Shown here one piece after another: positions 46,983 to 56,444 of a stretch of DNA of 64,000 nt. Location of the stretch: assembly GCF_000834015.1 (NCBI RefSeq), contig NZ_JXQI01000063.1:1-64000 (forward strand). Reading direction: 5' to 3'. The number at the start of each line of letters is the position of its first letter. Within the stretch, counting starts at the first letter, position 1. A program made the position numbers and the translations under genes. Origin of the DNA: Prevotella pectinovora (lineage in GTDB: Bacteria; Bacteroidota; Bacteroidia; Bacteroidales; Bacteroidaceae). The notes below the pieces were generated by a model, which saw nothing but the letters and a program-made list of their open reading frames with translations, did not search any database and had not been told where the DNA came from.

Positions 46983-48554
46983 TTATCTGTCAAGGTCAGG
47001 GATTACGAAGTCGATAGCGGCACCGGTTGTGATGAGGTCAGCGATTTTCTGTCCACGCAACATCGGATCGAGAGCACCTGCCAGAGTAAGACCCATCGGA
47101 CGCATCTTCATACGATAAGGACTCTTGTCACCTCTTGAGTCAAGATATACTCCGAACTCACCGCTTGCACCCTCTACAGAGAAATACCACTGTCCCTCAG
47201 GAACCTTTATGATTGGTTTCTGCTTGATGTAATATTCTCCCTCTGGGATGTTGTCGATAAGTTGTTCGATAATATCAAGACTCTGATAAAGCTCCTTGAT
47301 ATGAACATAATAGCGATCCATAGAGTCACAACCTGTCATGGTAATCTCCTCCCAGTTCACTTTGTCATAGCAATCGTATGGATGACGCTTACGTGTATCG
47401 TTCTTCCATCCGGCAGCACGTCCTGCAGGACCAGTCACCGCATAGTTGATACAGTTTTCCTTATCCATAGGACCAACGCCTTCAAGTCGCTTATGTGTGA
47501 TGACGTTATCTCCGAACACATCGAGATACTCCTGAATCTTAGGTCTCAAATACTTGCAGAGTTTCTTTGTATTATCAACGAAATTAGGATCGATGTCAGC
47601 CTGAAGTCCACCGATTCGATAGTAGTTCATAATGAGTCTACCACCAGTTGTCTCCTCCATCACATTGAGCACATGCTCACGGTCGCGCATGCAATACAAG
47701 AATGCTGTGAGTGCTCCAAGGTCCTGAGCTGTACAGCCCAAGAACAACAAGTGGCTGTCGATTCGCTGCAGCTCATCCATGATAGTACGGATGTAGCGGA
47801 TGCGGTCTGACAATTCTATTCCCATCGCCTCTTCAATCACACCCACGAGAGCATGACGATGCATCATTGCAGAGAGATAGTTAAGACGGTCTGTAAGAGC
47901 CAATGTCTGAGGATAAGTCATTCCCTCCCACATTTTCTCTATACCGCGATGGATATATCCGAGATGAGGATAAATGCGTTTTACCGTCTCACCGTCAATA
48001 ACGGTCTGCAAACGCAGCACACCGTGAGTTGACGGATGGTTAGGACCGATATTTACAACATATTCGTCCTCTTCAAACAAGCGATGCTTTGTTTCCACCA
48101 AATGACCATCCTTGTCGAGTGAATACTCTACTGTGAAATCGTCCTCTGGCTCATCAGTCAGAGGGAACTTGTTTGCTTCCGGACTCATATCAAAGTCCTT
48201 GCGCAATGGATGTCCCACGAAATCAGTACGCAAGAAGAGTCTGCGCATGTCTGGATGTCCAAGGAACTTGATTCCTACGAAGTCGAATACCTCACGCTCA
48301 AGTAAGTCTGCGGCTTTCCAGAGGTTTGTTACGGTAGGGATAACATCGCTACCATCCACTTTCTTGGCAATTGTCCTTACAGAACAACGCTCATTGTTCT
48401 GAGTGTTTTCAAGAATGTAGATACAACCCAGACCTTCTTCACCGAAGTCCTCACCGATTATAGTAACAAGGTAATCGAAATGCTTCTCGTTCTTCAGCTT
48501 TGCCATTTCATTGGCGAAGTTTTCGAAAGTGAGTTCTATATTATTCAGTTTCAT
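46983..48554 (-). CDS. nuoCD: NuoCD fusion, complex I quinone-binding subunits
   Basis: The 523-residue protein fuses NuoC (residues about 1-135, EREVFDFVGIKFLGHPDMRR) to NuoD (from about 140, NIGPNHPSTHGVLRLQTVID). The quinone-site residues (His in GPNHPSTHG, Tyr in the SAMMHRHALV region) fall in the expected parts. The C-terminus ends in the core FVIPDLDR typical of NuoD. Fused C and D subunits are common in Bacteroidetes and in gamma-proteobacteria. It lies 18 bases after nuoB. Confidence 0.95.
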   Translation of the reverse strand: MKLNNIELTFENFANEMAKLKNEKHFDYLVTIIGEDFGEEGLGCIYILENTQNNERCSVRTIAKKVDGSDVIPTVTNLWKAADLLEREVFDFVGIKFLGHPDMRRLFLRTDFVGHPLRKDFDMSPEANKFPLTDEPEDDFTVEYSLDKDGHLVETKHRLFEEDEYVVNIGPNHPSTHGVLRLQTVIDGETVKRIYPHLGYIHRGIEKMWEGMTYPQTLALTDRLNYLSAMMHRHALVGVIEEAMGIELSDRIRYIRTIMDELQRIDSHLLFLGCTAQDLGALTAFLYCMRDREHVLNVMEETTGGRLIMNYYRIGGLQADIDPNFVDNTKKLCKYLRPKIQEYLDVFGDNVITHKRLEGVGPMDKENCINYAVTGPAGRAAGWKNDTRKRHPYDCYDKVNWEEITMTGCDSMDRYYVHIKELYQSLDIIEQLIDNIPEGEYYIKQKPIIKVPEGQWYFSVEGASGEFGVYLDSRGDKSPYRMKMRPMGLTLAGALDPMLRGQKIADLITTGAAIDFVIPDLDR

Positions 48555-48572
48555 GTCTTATACCTTATTATA

Positions 48573-49313
48573 TTATACAGTTTGGTTTTTCTCAGAATCA
48601 GCGAGGTCGCCGACTTTGAAATCAGCGGGAACATCAGTCACGATGATTGGCTCCGGATGTCCGAGCTTCTGAGAATCCTGAAGGTTCTCGTTGCTCAATC
48701 CACGGAGATCTCCCTTGCTCATTGAAAGTTCCTTCTCCTCCTTTGTCATCTTGTGGTTAGCGCCACCAAAGAACTTCTCGATCTTAACCTTTCTCTGGAG
48801 CTGCATCATACCATAGAGGATTGCCTCAGGACGTGGAGGACAGCCTGGGATATACACATCAACAGGCACGAGTTCATTGATACCACGAACTACATTGTAG
48901 CTCTTCTTGAAAGGTCCGCCACTGATGGTGCATCCTCCGACGGCAACGACATACTTTGGCTCAGCCATCTCATCATAAAGACGCTTGAATACCGGTGCCA
49001 TCTTGTTGGTGATAGTACCGGCACACATGATAAGGTCTGCCTGACGTGGAGAGTTACGTGTCACCTCAAATCCGAAACGTGAGAAGTCATAGCGCGCACA
49101 ACCCACAGACATGAATTCGATACCACAGCAACTGGTACCGAAAGTGAGCGACCACAACGAGTTGCTTCTTCCCCAGTTGATAACCTGATCAAGGGAACCG
49201 AGCACCACATTGCAACCGCCTTCATGAAGTTGGTCTACTATCTTCTCAAGAGTATCATTGTCCTTAAACTCGTTGTAAGGAATGCTTTTGATAACGGGTT
49301 TTCTTACTTCCAT
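48573..49313 (-). CDS. nuoB: NuoB, complex I terminal [4Fe-4S] (N2) subunit
   Basis: From the ATG at 49313 the protein has 246 residues. The cluster N2 cysteines are in FGTSCCGIEFMSVG, AVGGCTISGG and IPGCPPRPEA. The ATG overlaps the nuoA end by 10 bases; an upstream TTG in the same frame is less likely. The part after the core (about residues 185-246, with GANHKMTKEEKELSMSKGDL) is longer than in E. coli NuoB and is charged, a feature of unknown role. Confidence 0.95.
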   Translation of the reverse strand: MEVRKPVIKSIPYNEFKDNDTLEKIVDQLHEGGCNVVLGSLDQVINWGRSNSLWSLTFGTSCCGIEFMSVGCARYDFSRFGFEVTRNSPRQADLIMCAGTITNKMAPVFKRLYDEMAEPKYVVAVGGCTISGGPFKKSYNVVRGINELVPVDVYIPGCPPRPEAILYGMMQLQRKVKIEKFFGGANHKMTKEEKELSMSKGDLRGLSNENLQDSQKLGHPEPIIVTDVPADFKVGDLADSEKNQTV

Positions 49314-49654
49314 TCCAACGCTCCTTTCCGCCAAGCATAAGCAAGGCCAAACACCAACACTAAGAGGAAGAATCCAATGCTACACAAAGCCATTGGACCA
49401 AACTTGCTGACTGCCACAGCCCATGGATATAGGAACACTGTCTCGATGTCGAACATCAGGAAGAGAATGGCAAAGAGGTAGTAACCCACATGCATTGGCA
49501 CCCATGATGTGCCGCGCGTTGGGATACCGCACTCAAAAGGCTGTCCCTTCACTGGGTTGTACGACCTAGGGCCAATGAGTTTCGCAACTACATACGCTCC
49601 TACAACCAATACAACTGCCGTCAAGATAACGGTAATAAATAGGATAAAATACAT
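49304..49654 (-). CDS. nuoA: NuoA, complex I membrane subunit
   Basis: The 116-residue protein has three hydrophobic helices, the loop KGQPFECGIPTRGTSWVPMH (with the conserved cysteine) and a C-terminal LVFGLAYAWRKGALEW. It is the first gene of the operon. A -7 box (TATCTTTG) lies 44 bases upstream, and the end of the gene overlaps nuoB. Confidence 0.95.
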   Translation of the reverse strand: MYFILFITVILTAVVLVVGAYVVAKLIGPRSYNPVKGQPFECGIPTRGTSWVPMHVGYYLFAILFLMFDIETVFLYPWAVAVSKFGPMALCSIGFFLLVLVFGLAYAWRKGALEWK

Positions 49655-49697
49655 AAATATTTTATTAAATAAAAAATTTGACTGTCAAAATCGTTTG

Positions 49698-49730
49698 CAA
49701 AGATACATATTTTATATTATAATCTGCAAT
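49698..49730 (-). promoter_or_regulatory. Promoter of the nuo operon, ATTG-N21-TATCTTTG
   Basis: The minus strand has TATCTTTG (complement of 49698-49705) and an ATTG 21 bases before it (complement of 49727-49730). The -7 box is 44 bases before the nuoA ATG. Confidence 0.5.
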
Positions 49731-49757
49731 GAAAGGTAAACAAATCGTAAAATAAGA

Positions 49758-50933
49758 TTATTTCTCCGACTTATCCTTACCTCCAAACCACTTGTCTATC
49801 AGCAAAGCCAGAGAACCGTCACCTGTCACATTACATGCAGTTCCGAAGCTGTCCATTGCGATATATAGGGCAATCATAAGGGCTTGGTCTGCCTCTGTGA
49901 AGCCCAATATTGAAGCCAGTACACCGAGAGATGCCATTATCGCTCCACCAGGAACACCCGGAGCAGCGACAATAGATATTGCAAGCATCAGAATGAATCC
50001 TATAACGGTGACGAAATCGTATGATATATGCTGCATCATCATGAGCGCCATGGCACAGGCAACGATTTTCATCACGCTTCCCGACATGTGGATTGTTGCA
50101 CAAAGAGGTATGACGAAACCCGCTATGCTTTTATTCACTCCATTGGCTATAGTCTGTCGGAGAGTCACGGGAATAGTGGCAGCTGAAGACTGTGTTCCGA
50201 GCGCTGTGAAATAAGCCGGCAGCATCCGTCCTAAGAGTCTGAACGGATTCTTTCCCACAAATGCGCCTGCTACACAATACTGGAATATGAGCAAGAAGAT
50301 ATGCATCACGAAAATCACTCCGATAATTTTCACGAATACTGTCAATACGCGTGCTGCATCACCGGTGTATGCCATATTGAGGAATATACCGAAAATGTAT
50401 ATCGGCAAAAGTGGAATTATTGCCACATTGATTGTCTTGATGATTACCTGCATGAAGTCCTTCATAACGTTTTTCAACGCCACATACTGCATTGTTGCCG
50501 TTGTCAGACCGAGGGTGAAAGCTAACACAAGGGCTGTCATAACATTCATTGGAGCTGGTATCTCAACGGTAAAAAACGGAGCCATCGCCTCTGTCGTCGC
50601 CAACGACGCCGCCGTAGTCTGTGTGTCAATAAGCGACGGGAACGTAAGCTCACTAACCGCATAAGACAGGAGTCCAGATGTCACCGTAGCGAAATAAGCC
50701 AAAGCTGTAGTGGCAATCAACATCTTCCCGGCTCCCTGACCGATGTCGGAAATAGCTGGAGCAACAAGTCCGAGAATCAGCAATGGAATAAGGAAGCCAA
50801 GGAACTGGCTGAAAATGCCGTTGAACGTGAGGAACACCCTGACGACCTCTCCCGGCAAAAACATTCCGAACACTACACCACAGACAATGGCAATGATAAT
50901 CTTAGGCAGCAGGCCTATTTTGAAAGTTTTCAT
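49758..50933 (-). CDS. Dicarboxylate/amino acid:cation symporter (DAACS family)
   Basis: The 391-residue membrane protein has the two re-entrant hairpin regions of the glutamate/aspartate transporter fold: the serine/alanine-rich AYFTALGTQSSAATIPVTLR and the C-terminal DSFGTACNVTGDGSLALLID with the substrate-binding Asp and Asn. It is shorter than most members (about 400-450), mainly in the loops. It should use proton or sodium gradients to import acidic or small amino acids or C4-dicarboxylates. It sits downstream of the GlcNAc-kinase-like gene with a 30-base gap, probably on the same transcript. Confidence 0.87.
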   Translation of the reverse strand: MKTFKIGLLPKIIIAIVCGVVFGMFLPGEVVRVFLTFNGIFSQFLGFLIPLLILGLVAPAISDIGQGAGKMLIATTALAYFATVTSGLLSYAVSELTFPSLIDTQTTAASLATTEAMAPFFTVEIPAPMNVMTALVLAFTLGLTTATMQYVALKNVMKDFMQVIIKTINVAIIPLLPIYIFGIFLNMAYTGDAARVLTVFVKIIGVIFVMHIFLLIFQYCVAGAFVGKNPFRLLGRMLPAYFTALGTQSSAATIPVTLRQTIANGVNKSIAGFVIPLCATIHMSGSVMKIVACAMALMMMQHISYDFVTVIGFILMLAISIVAAPGVPGGAIMASLGVLASILGFTEADQALMIALYIAMDSFGTACNVTGDGSLALLIDKWFGGKDKSEK

Positions 50934-50963
50934 TTGATATAGATTTTTAGGTTTTTAAATATT

Positions 50964-51863
50964 TCATTTCAACACGTTAGCAACCAATCCTTCCATCGGG
51001 CTTTTGATTATTTTCCCAACGGTATATCCGCATTGTCTTGCTGCTTCGACAAGTTGCTTTTCGTAATAATGTGCCACACTACCCACAACATTTACTTTAA
51101 GGTCTTTTCTTTCATAGCGGTCAACATTCTTGACAAAGAAAGCCTTGAAGTTTTCCACGACGATCGCCTCTAATTCCGGCACATCGAGGTGTTTATAAAT
51201 AAACGGCGACAAAGAAGCAAGAAAACGGTTTGCCAGCGGTTCCTTGTAGACACGCCTTATGATATCGTCCAAATCAAGATTTGTAGATTCAAAGAATTCC
51301 TCACACAAGGTTTTCGGCAGTCCGCCTTTGAAAACGGCATTCAAGAAAAGTTTCCCGAGAACGGCCCCGCTACCCTCGTCACCGAGTATATATCCCAGCG
51401 GTGATATATTGGCTACTATCTTCTCGCCATCAAACAAACAGGAGTTGGCTCCAGTTCCAAGAATGCATGCAATACCTTCCTCACCTCCACAAAGAGCATG
51501 AGCCGCAGCCATCAAGTCACTGTCTACAAAGACTTTACCATCTGCAACAGACAGACAGCCCACCAATATTGCCTTCAACGATTTGGCTGCTTCGCCACGA
51601 CATCCCGCCCCATAGAAACGCACATCAACATTGCCACGACTTTCATGCCACAACTCCGCAACGTTGGCCCTGAACTGCATCAGCAGCTCTCTTACCAGGA
51701 TATTTCTGATCTGTTCTTCTGTCTGATGTGCAGGATTTATGCCTTGTGTATGACAACTGAATACCGGTTGTCTGCCTGAAACGAGACACCAGTCTGTCTT
51801 CGTACTGCCACTGTCGGCAAAAAGCGTCAATGGCAATTCTTTATTGATGGTAATGTCTGACAT
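50964..51863 (-). CDS. BadF/BadG-type ATPase, N-acetylglucosamine-kinase-like
   Basis: The ATG at 51863 gives 299 residues. Motifs are LFADSGSTKTDWCLV (phosphate 1), KVFVDSDLMAAAHALCGGEE and CILGTGANSCLFDG (phosphate 2), and YILGDEGSGAVLGKLF. These match the N-acetylglucosamine kinase-like branch of the BadF/BadG family. It should phosphorylate a cytosolic amino sugar, perhaps recycled from peptidoglycan, but the exact sugar is unknown. A TTG start at 51890 would place the start codon inside the promoter -7 box, so ATG is preferred. Confidence 0.82.
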   Translation of the reverse strand: MSDITINKELPLTLFADSGSTKTDWCLVSGRQPVFSCHTQGINPAHQTEEQIRNILVRELLMQFRANVAELWHESRGNVDVRFYGAGCRGEAAKSLKAILVGCLSVADGKVFVDSDLMAAAHALCGGEEGIACILGTGANSCLFDGEKIVANISPLGYILGDEGSGAVLGKLFLNAVFKGGLPKTLCEEFFESTNLDLDDIIRRVYKEPLANRFLASLSPFIYKHLDVPELEAIVVENFKAFFVKNVDRYERKDLKVNVVGSVAHYYEKQLVEAARQCGYTVGKIIKSPMEGLVANVLK

Positions 51864-51887
51864 TTGATGGTAGTAATTAAAACGTGG

Positions 51888-51919
51888 CAAAATTAATAAA
51901 AAAAGTGTGAGTTGGCAAA
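51888..51919 (-). promoter_or_regulatory. Promoter of the sugar-kinase/symporter unit, TTTG-N20-TAATTTTG
   Basis: The minus strand has TTTG (complement of 51916-51919), 20 bases, then TAATTTTG (complement of 51888-51895). The -7 box is 25 bases before the ATG at 51863. Confidence 0.68.
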
Positions 51920-51941
51920 CTTAACATTGAAGAAAATGCAT

Positions 51942-51949
51942 TATCTTTG
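51942..51949 (+). promoter_or_regulatory. -7 box of the MscS gene
   Basis: TATCTTTG fits TAnnTTTG. It is 127 bases before the ATG at 52076, so the leader is fairly long. The -33 position is not convincing. Confidence 0.45.
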
Positions 51950-52075
51950 CAAAACGGAAAATCGCTTTTCTGATTGCAGCATGCCAGTGACGACAAACGC
52001 GACACTGCAAAAACAAATCAAATCGGGAACTGTAATACAAAAAAAAAGACAAACAATAATTTTATAAAGAACAAT

Positions 52076-54421
52076 ATGAAGAAGAGACTGTTTTTACTAT
52101 TTCTGTTCGCAATAACAATCACCATTTCTTGCAATGCCGTGCTCAAGGAGAAAGACCTTGACAACACATTGTCGATACTCAGAAATGAATTGACCACTTA
52201 TCACCAAGAGCAGAAAAAGAGACAGATGAAATACAAGAACAGCAGTGAGCTGATAAGGAAGAACCTCTTCTCCATTCTTGCAAAGAGTAATCAAAATGCC
52301 CTCATGCTTTATTCTCAGAAGCCGGAATATGTTTTTGACCTTGCTTACGCATGTCATGAGGCAACCGACCAGTTCAGCAATTTCCGCAAGAGTTCTCTGC
52401 CATTCCGGTCGTATATCACGCAATTGGACAGTGAAATCGCCCGCTACGATAGCCTTGTAAACTCGCTCAGTTCCATGCCCACCTTCGCTCTTAGCGACAA
52501 GGCAAAGGTAAACCGCAACGTGTGTCTCACCCTGGCGGTAAGCATCCGTAACAACATGACGGAAAACAAATCCATGCTGCAGGACTACATAAAGTATTAC
52601 AACCTGACAGAGAATCACTTGAAAAGCCTCAACGATTATGCCAACGGCAGATACAGTGAAATTCAGAACAACATATTCCGGAATGGCGGAGAAAACTATT
52701 TCAGTATCCTAGCCAATCTCGGCACTCAAGTGAGCAAGACAACCGAAACGGTAAACGACAAATACCGTTCTTCCAAGAAGCTCCACTCGCAGTGGGACTC
52801 TCGTATGATCTTCGGATTGTTCGTCAGCATACTTTTCTATGGCATCATAGCCATTCTCCTGAACATGCTCGCAATACGCTTTCTGATGCCGAAGAAATTC
52901 CGCACCGAACAGTTCATGCTGAAACGTCCGTGCATCATGATGGCGACATCCACAATAACATTTGCAATTCTTATCGGCATCATACGCAGCACGGTGAACC
53001 AGAATTTCATCACCATGGCGAGCAACCTGCTCGTTGAATATGCCTGGCTGCTTGGCGTAATCCTGATATCTCTACTTCTGAGAGTAGACGGAAAACAGAT
53101 AAAGAGCGCCTTCCGCATCTACTCACCGCTAACGCTGGTGGGATTCATAGTGATAACATTCCGCATCACGCTGGTGCCTAACGACTTGGTAAACCTGATT
53201 TTTCCTCCGGTCCTATTGCTCTGCACACTATGGCAATGGAACGTGATAAGAAGACACAACGAGAAGATACCCCGGTCTGATATGTTCCTGACATACATCT
53301 CATTGCTGGTATTCGCGACGAGCGTTGTGTGCTCATGGATAGGATTCACTCTTCTCAGCGTGCAGATGTTGATTTGGTGGATAATGCAGCTCACCTGCAT
53401 CCTGACAATCAGCTGCCTGGCAAGTTGGATGAGCGAATACGCCGCAAAGCATCATCTTGAGGAGAAACCTATAAACAAGACATGGATATACAGACTGCTT
53501 CTGAAAGTCATAATCCCCTTGATGGCAATCTCTTCCATACTGATTTCCATATATTGGGCTGCCGACGTCTTCAACCTCAGCGACCAGATGATGCGCATCT
53601 TCACCACCCGTTTCATCGACGTCAGCAACTTCAGCGTCAGCATATCATCCATTGCCACGGTATTGGCACTATGGTTTGTTTTCGCTTATATCAGTTATAT
53701 AACGATAGAATTCATGCGACTGCACCTGATGAACATAGACTCTCGCACGGCTGCCAGCCGCAACGTGATGGGAAAGAACATCGTGCAGGTTGTAGTCTGG
53801 GGCACATGGCTGCTGATAAGCCTCACCATTCTCCATGTGAGCAACACTTGGCTGGTTGTCGTTTCGGGTGGTCTGTCCACTGGTGTCGGCTTCGCATCCA
53901 AGGATATTCTCGAAAACATATACTATGGAATATCGCTAATGGCTGGCCGTATCAACATCGGTGACTGGATAGAGTGTGACGGCACTCGAGGAAAAGTGAG
54001 CAGCATAAGCTACACAAGCACTATGATAGAAGCCACCGACGGTTCGGTGATCGCATTCCAGAACTCCCAGCTGTTCACCAAGAACTACAAGAATCTGACC
54101 CGCAACCATGGTTACGAGCTTTCTGTAGTAAACTTCGGAGTGGGCTATGGCACTAATGTGGAGAGAATGAAAAAAGTCGTTACCGATGCCATCGAGAAAC
54201 TTCATATTCCCTATATCGACAAAGAGAAACAGCCAAGCGTACTGTTCAAGGAATTCGGCGACAACAGCATAAACTTCAAATTCGTATGCTGGGTTGACGT
54301 AACGAAACAGGTAGTTACAGAGAGCATGATCATGGAGAGCATCTACAACACGCTCAACGAAAACGACATAGAAATGCCATTCCCGAAACGCGATGTTTAC
54401 ATCAAGGAAATGGCAAAGTAA
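52076..54421 (+). CDS. Large MscS-family mechanosensitive channel
   Basis: From the ATG at 52076 the protein has 781 residues. It opens with a signal-peptide-like segment (MKKRLFLLFLFAITITISC), followed by a periplasmic helical region of about 220 residues and then several membrane segments. The C-terminal MscS domain has the pore-lining helix VVSGGLSTGVGFASKDILEN and the beta domain GRINIGDWIECDGTRGKVSS at about residue 623. It should open on membrane tension and protect from hypo-osmotic stress. The cysteine after the signal segment might be a lipid anchor, but the box is atypical. It is monocistronic. Confidence 0.9.
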   Translation: MKKRLFLLFLFAITITISCNAVLKEKDLDNTLSILRNELTTYHQEQKKRQMKYKNSSELIRKNLFSILAKSNQNALMLYSQKPEYVFDLAYACHEATDQFSNFRKSSLPFRSYITQLDSEIARYDSLVNSLSSMPTFALSDKAKVNRNVCLTLAVSIRNNMTENKSMLQDYIKYYNLTENHLKSLNDYANGRYSEIQNNIFRNGGENYFSILANLGTQVSKTTETVNDKYRSSKKLHSQWDSRMIFGLFVSILFYGIIAILLNMLAIRFLMPKKFRTEQFMLKRPCIMMATSTITFAILIGIIRSTVNQNFITMASNLLVEYAWLLGVILISLLLRVDGKQIKSAFRIYSPLTLVGFIVITFRITLVPNDLVNLIFPPVLLLCTLWQWNVIRRHNEKIPRSDMFLTYISLLVFATSVVCSWIGFTLLSVQMLIWWIMQLTCILTISCLASWMSEYAAKHHLEEKPINKTWIYRLLLKVIIPLMAISSILISIYWAADVFNLSDQMMRIFTTRFIDVSNFSVSISSIATVLALWFVFAYISYITIEFMRLHLMNIDSRTAASRNVMGKNIVQVVVWGTWLLISLTILHVSNTWLVVVSGGLSTGVGFASKDILENIYYGISLMAGRINIGDWIECDGTRGKVSSISYTSTMIEATDGSVIAFQNSQLFTKNYKNLTRNHGYELSVVNFGVGYGTNVERMKKVVTDAIEKLHIPYIDKEKQPSVLFKEFGDNSINFKFVCWVDVTKQVVTESMIMESIYNTLNENDIEMPFPKRDVYIKEMAK

Positions 54422-54441
54422 ACAGACTATCCAATAAAATT

Positions 54442-54471
54442 ATGACCTCGGAACATATACTCCGGGGTCAT
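54442..54471 (+). terminator. Terminator of the MscS gene
   Basis: ATGACCTCGGA (54442-54452) pairs with TCCGGGGTCAT (54461-54471) with one wobble or mismatch around an eight-base loop, followed by TGTTTTAT. It is 20 bases past the stop. Confidence 0.75.
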
Positions 54472-54533
54472 TGTTTTATCTGGTAACTGAACATACACAA
54501 ACCAGATCAGAACAATATACTCAAGTTTCTGAT

Positions 54534-55331
54534 TTAGATAACGCCGAAATGCTCCAGCGCATTCTTCACACCGTCATCATCAACTGAGGTAGTGATATAA
54601 TCAGCAGCAGCCCTCGCCTCGTCACCGGCATTTCCCATTGCCACACCGATTCCCGCACGCCGCAATATCGACTCATCGTTTCCGCCATCGCCAAAAGCCA
54701 TGGTTTCCGAAATGTTGAGGTCCAGATATTGCGCCATTGCTTCAAGTCCTTTTCCCTTGTCAGCCTGCTCTGCCGTAATATCCGTAAATGCAGGATTCCA
54801 ACGTCCCGACACGCAGCCCGGCATCTTCTCCATGATTTCCTTTTCATATTCCGCAGAGAAGAAGGGCGTAAGCTGAAGAATCTGCTCATTCCTCATAATG
54901 TCCTTCACATCAATAGCCATATCGATATTCTGGACAGCGAGATCCCTCACGAACACATCATAATACACCTGTTTGGGATTATACACGCCAATTCTCTTCT
55001 CACCAACCACTATGCAGGTATAGTCATTCTTTTCGGCATCCGCCATCATGACATCAACATCTGCCATGGGGATTGGATTGCAGCATATCGCCTTGCCATC
55101 CACTATGCAGAGTGCTCCATTGGTCGTTATATATCCATCTATGTATTGTTCTATAGCCTTCAGATTCGTAATTATAGGCAACGGTCTGCCCGTAGAGATG
55201 AACACTCCTACCCCATTAGCCTTTGCCTGGGCTATGGCATCGACAGTAGACTGTGGTATCTGGTGTGTCTTGAAGCTTACCAGCGTACCGTCTATATCGA
55301 AAAACAATGCTTTTACGTTGTCGTTCTTCAC
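54534..55331 (-). CDS. HAD-superfamily (Cof-type, subclass IIB) hydrolase
   Basis: From a GTG at 55331 the protein has 265 residues. Motif I is ALFFDIDGTLVSF (Asp nucleophile), motif II is FISTGRP, motif III has the Lys in the ADKGKG region, and motif IV is AFGDGGNDESILRRAGIGVA. These define the Cof/YbiV-type HAD phosphatases that act on sugar phosphates or flavin-type metabolites. An ATG at 55397 would extend the protein across a terminator, which is unlikely. The gene lies downstream of the glucokinase gene on the same strand. Confidence 0.85.
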   Translation of the reverse strand: MKNDNVKALFFDIDGTLVSFKTHQIPQSTVDAIAQAKANGVGVFISTGRPLPIITNLKAIEQYIDGYITTNGALCIVDGKAICCNPIPMADVDVMMADAEKNDYTCIVVGEKRIGVYNPKQVYYDVFVRDLAVQNIDMAIDVKDIMRNEQILQLTPFFSAEYEKEIMEKMPGCVSGRWNPAFTDITAEQADKGKGLEAMAQYLDLNISETMAFGDGGNDESILRRAGIGVAMGNAGDEARAAADYITTSVDDDGVKNALEHFGVI

Positions 55332-55343
55332 TTTAAAACAAAT

Positions 55344-55404
55344 AAAAAAAGCAATCGGCTGCGACAATGAGCGTTTTTTTAATGCTACACTCCGCAACCG
55401 ATTG
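55344..55404 (-). terminator. Terminator between glucokinase and HAD genes
   Basis: On the minus strand CAATCGGTTGCG and the later CGCAGCCGATTG pair with one mismatch, followed by seven T at 55344-55350. It lies 16 bases past the glucokinase stop and overlaps the 5' extension of the HAD frame. Confidence 0.8.
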
Positions 55405-55419
55405 ATAGTTGATTAAAAA

Positions 55420-56403
55420 TTAGTGTTCAATATTCTTGGCAATCGCACTTGCGCCCAGAACTGCAGCACCGGCGCCGTCGAGTGAGCTGACAAGGAATTT
55501 TGCCTTTCCACGGAAAATTCCCAACACGTTCTCTTCATAACCCTTTATCAATGGCTTCATAAGCAAGTCGCCAGCCTTTGTCAGTCCGCCGAAGAACACG
55601 AATGCCTCCGGACTGCAGAATGTCATGAAGTCGGCACAAGCCTCGCCGAGCATCTTTCCAGTGAACTCATACACTCTGAGAGAGAGAGCGTCGCCTTTGG
55701 CAGCGGCTTTTGAAACATCCAGAGATGTGATCTCCTCTGGATTCATGTCGCGCAACAACGATGGTTCGTTGGATGTTCCCAGAAATTCTCTTGCCGTGCG
55801 TGCCACTCCTGTAGCAGAGCAATACGCCTCAAGACATCCCTTTCTGCCACAACCGCAAGTTCTGCCATTCTCTCTGCGCATGATGACGTGACCGAGCTCA
55901 CCGGCCATACCGTCAGAACCATACACCATCTGTCCGTTGATGACGATACCAGCCCCCACTCCCGTGCCAAGGGTAATCATGATGAAGTTTTTCATTCCCC
56001 TTGCCACGCCATAAGTCATCTCGCCGAGAGCTGCGGCATTGGCATCGTTTGTTATAGCCACTGGGACAGACAGCTTGTCGCTGAACATCTTAGCGAAAGG
56101 CACAACGCATTCATGCGCCCACGAAATATTTGGGGCGTATGCTATCGTACCGTCGTAGAAGTTGGAGTTTGGCGCTCCGATGCCCATTCCTTCGATTTTG
56201 TTTATTCCTCCCACTTTGTCAACGATTGGCATAAGAGCTTCAACTCCGGCGTTCACGAAATCCTCCGCCGTGCTGTATTGCTGTGTTTTTATTGACGTAT
56301 GCTCAAGGATATTTCCCTGAGCATCAACGATGCCGAAAACGGCATTTGTTCCTCCGAGATCAAGACCTATAGTATAAGGTCTTCTTGTAATCTGTGCTTC
56401 CAT
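55420..56403 (-). CDS. ROK family glucokinase
   Basis: The 327-residue protein has TIGLDLGGTNAVFGIVDAQG (phosphate 1), IMITLGTGVGAGIVINGQMV (phosphate 2), GELGHV and the zinc motif CGCGRKGCLEAYCSATGVAR that marks ROK kinases. No helix-turn-helix precedes it, so it is an enzyme rather than a repressor. Glucokinase activity would feed glucose from glycogen or uptake into glycolysis. A 75-bp tandem repeat with promoter-like boxes on the minus strand begins 42 bases upstream of its ATG. Confidence 0.9.
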   Translation of the reverse strand: MEAQITRRPYTIGLDLGGTNAVFGIVDAQGNILEHTSIKTQQYSTAEDFVNAGVEALMPIVDKVGGINKIEGMGIGAPNSNFYDGTIAYAPNISWAHECVVPFAKMFSDKLSVPVAITNDANAAALGEMTYGVARGMKNFIMITLGTGVGAGIVINGQMVYGSDGMAGELGHVIMRRENGRTCGCGRKGCLEAYCSATGVARTAREFLGTSNEPSLLRDMNPEEITSLDVSKAAAKGDALSLRVYEFTGKMLGEACADFMTFCSPEAFVFFGGLTKAGDLLMKPLIKGYEENVLGIFRGKAKFLVSSLDGAGAAVLGASAIAKNIEH

Positions 56404-56444
56404 TTTTAGTTGATGATATTTAGTCTGATAAATTATTTCTCATG

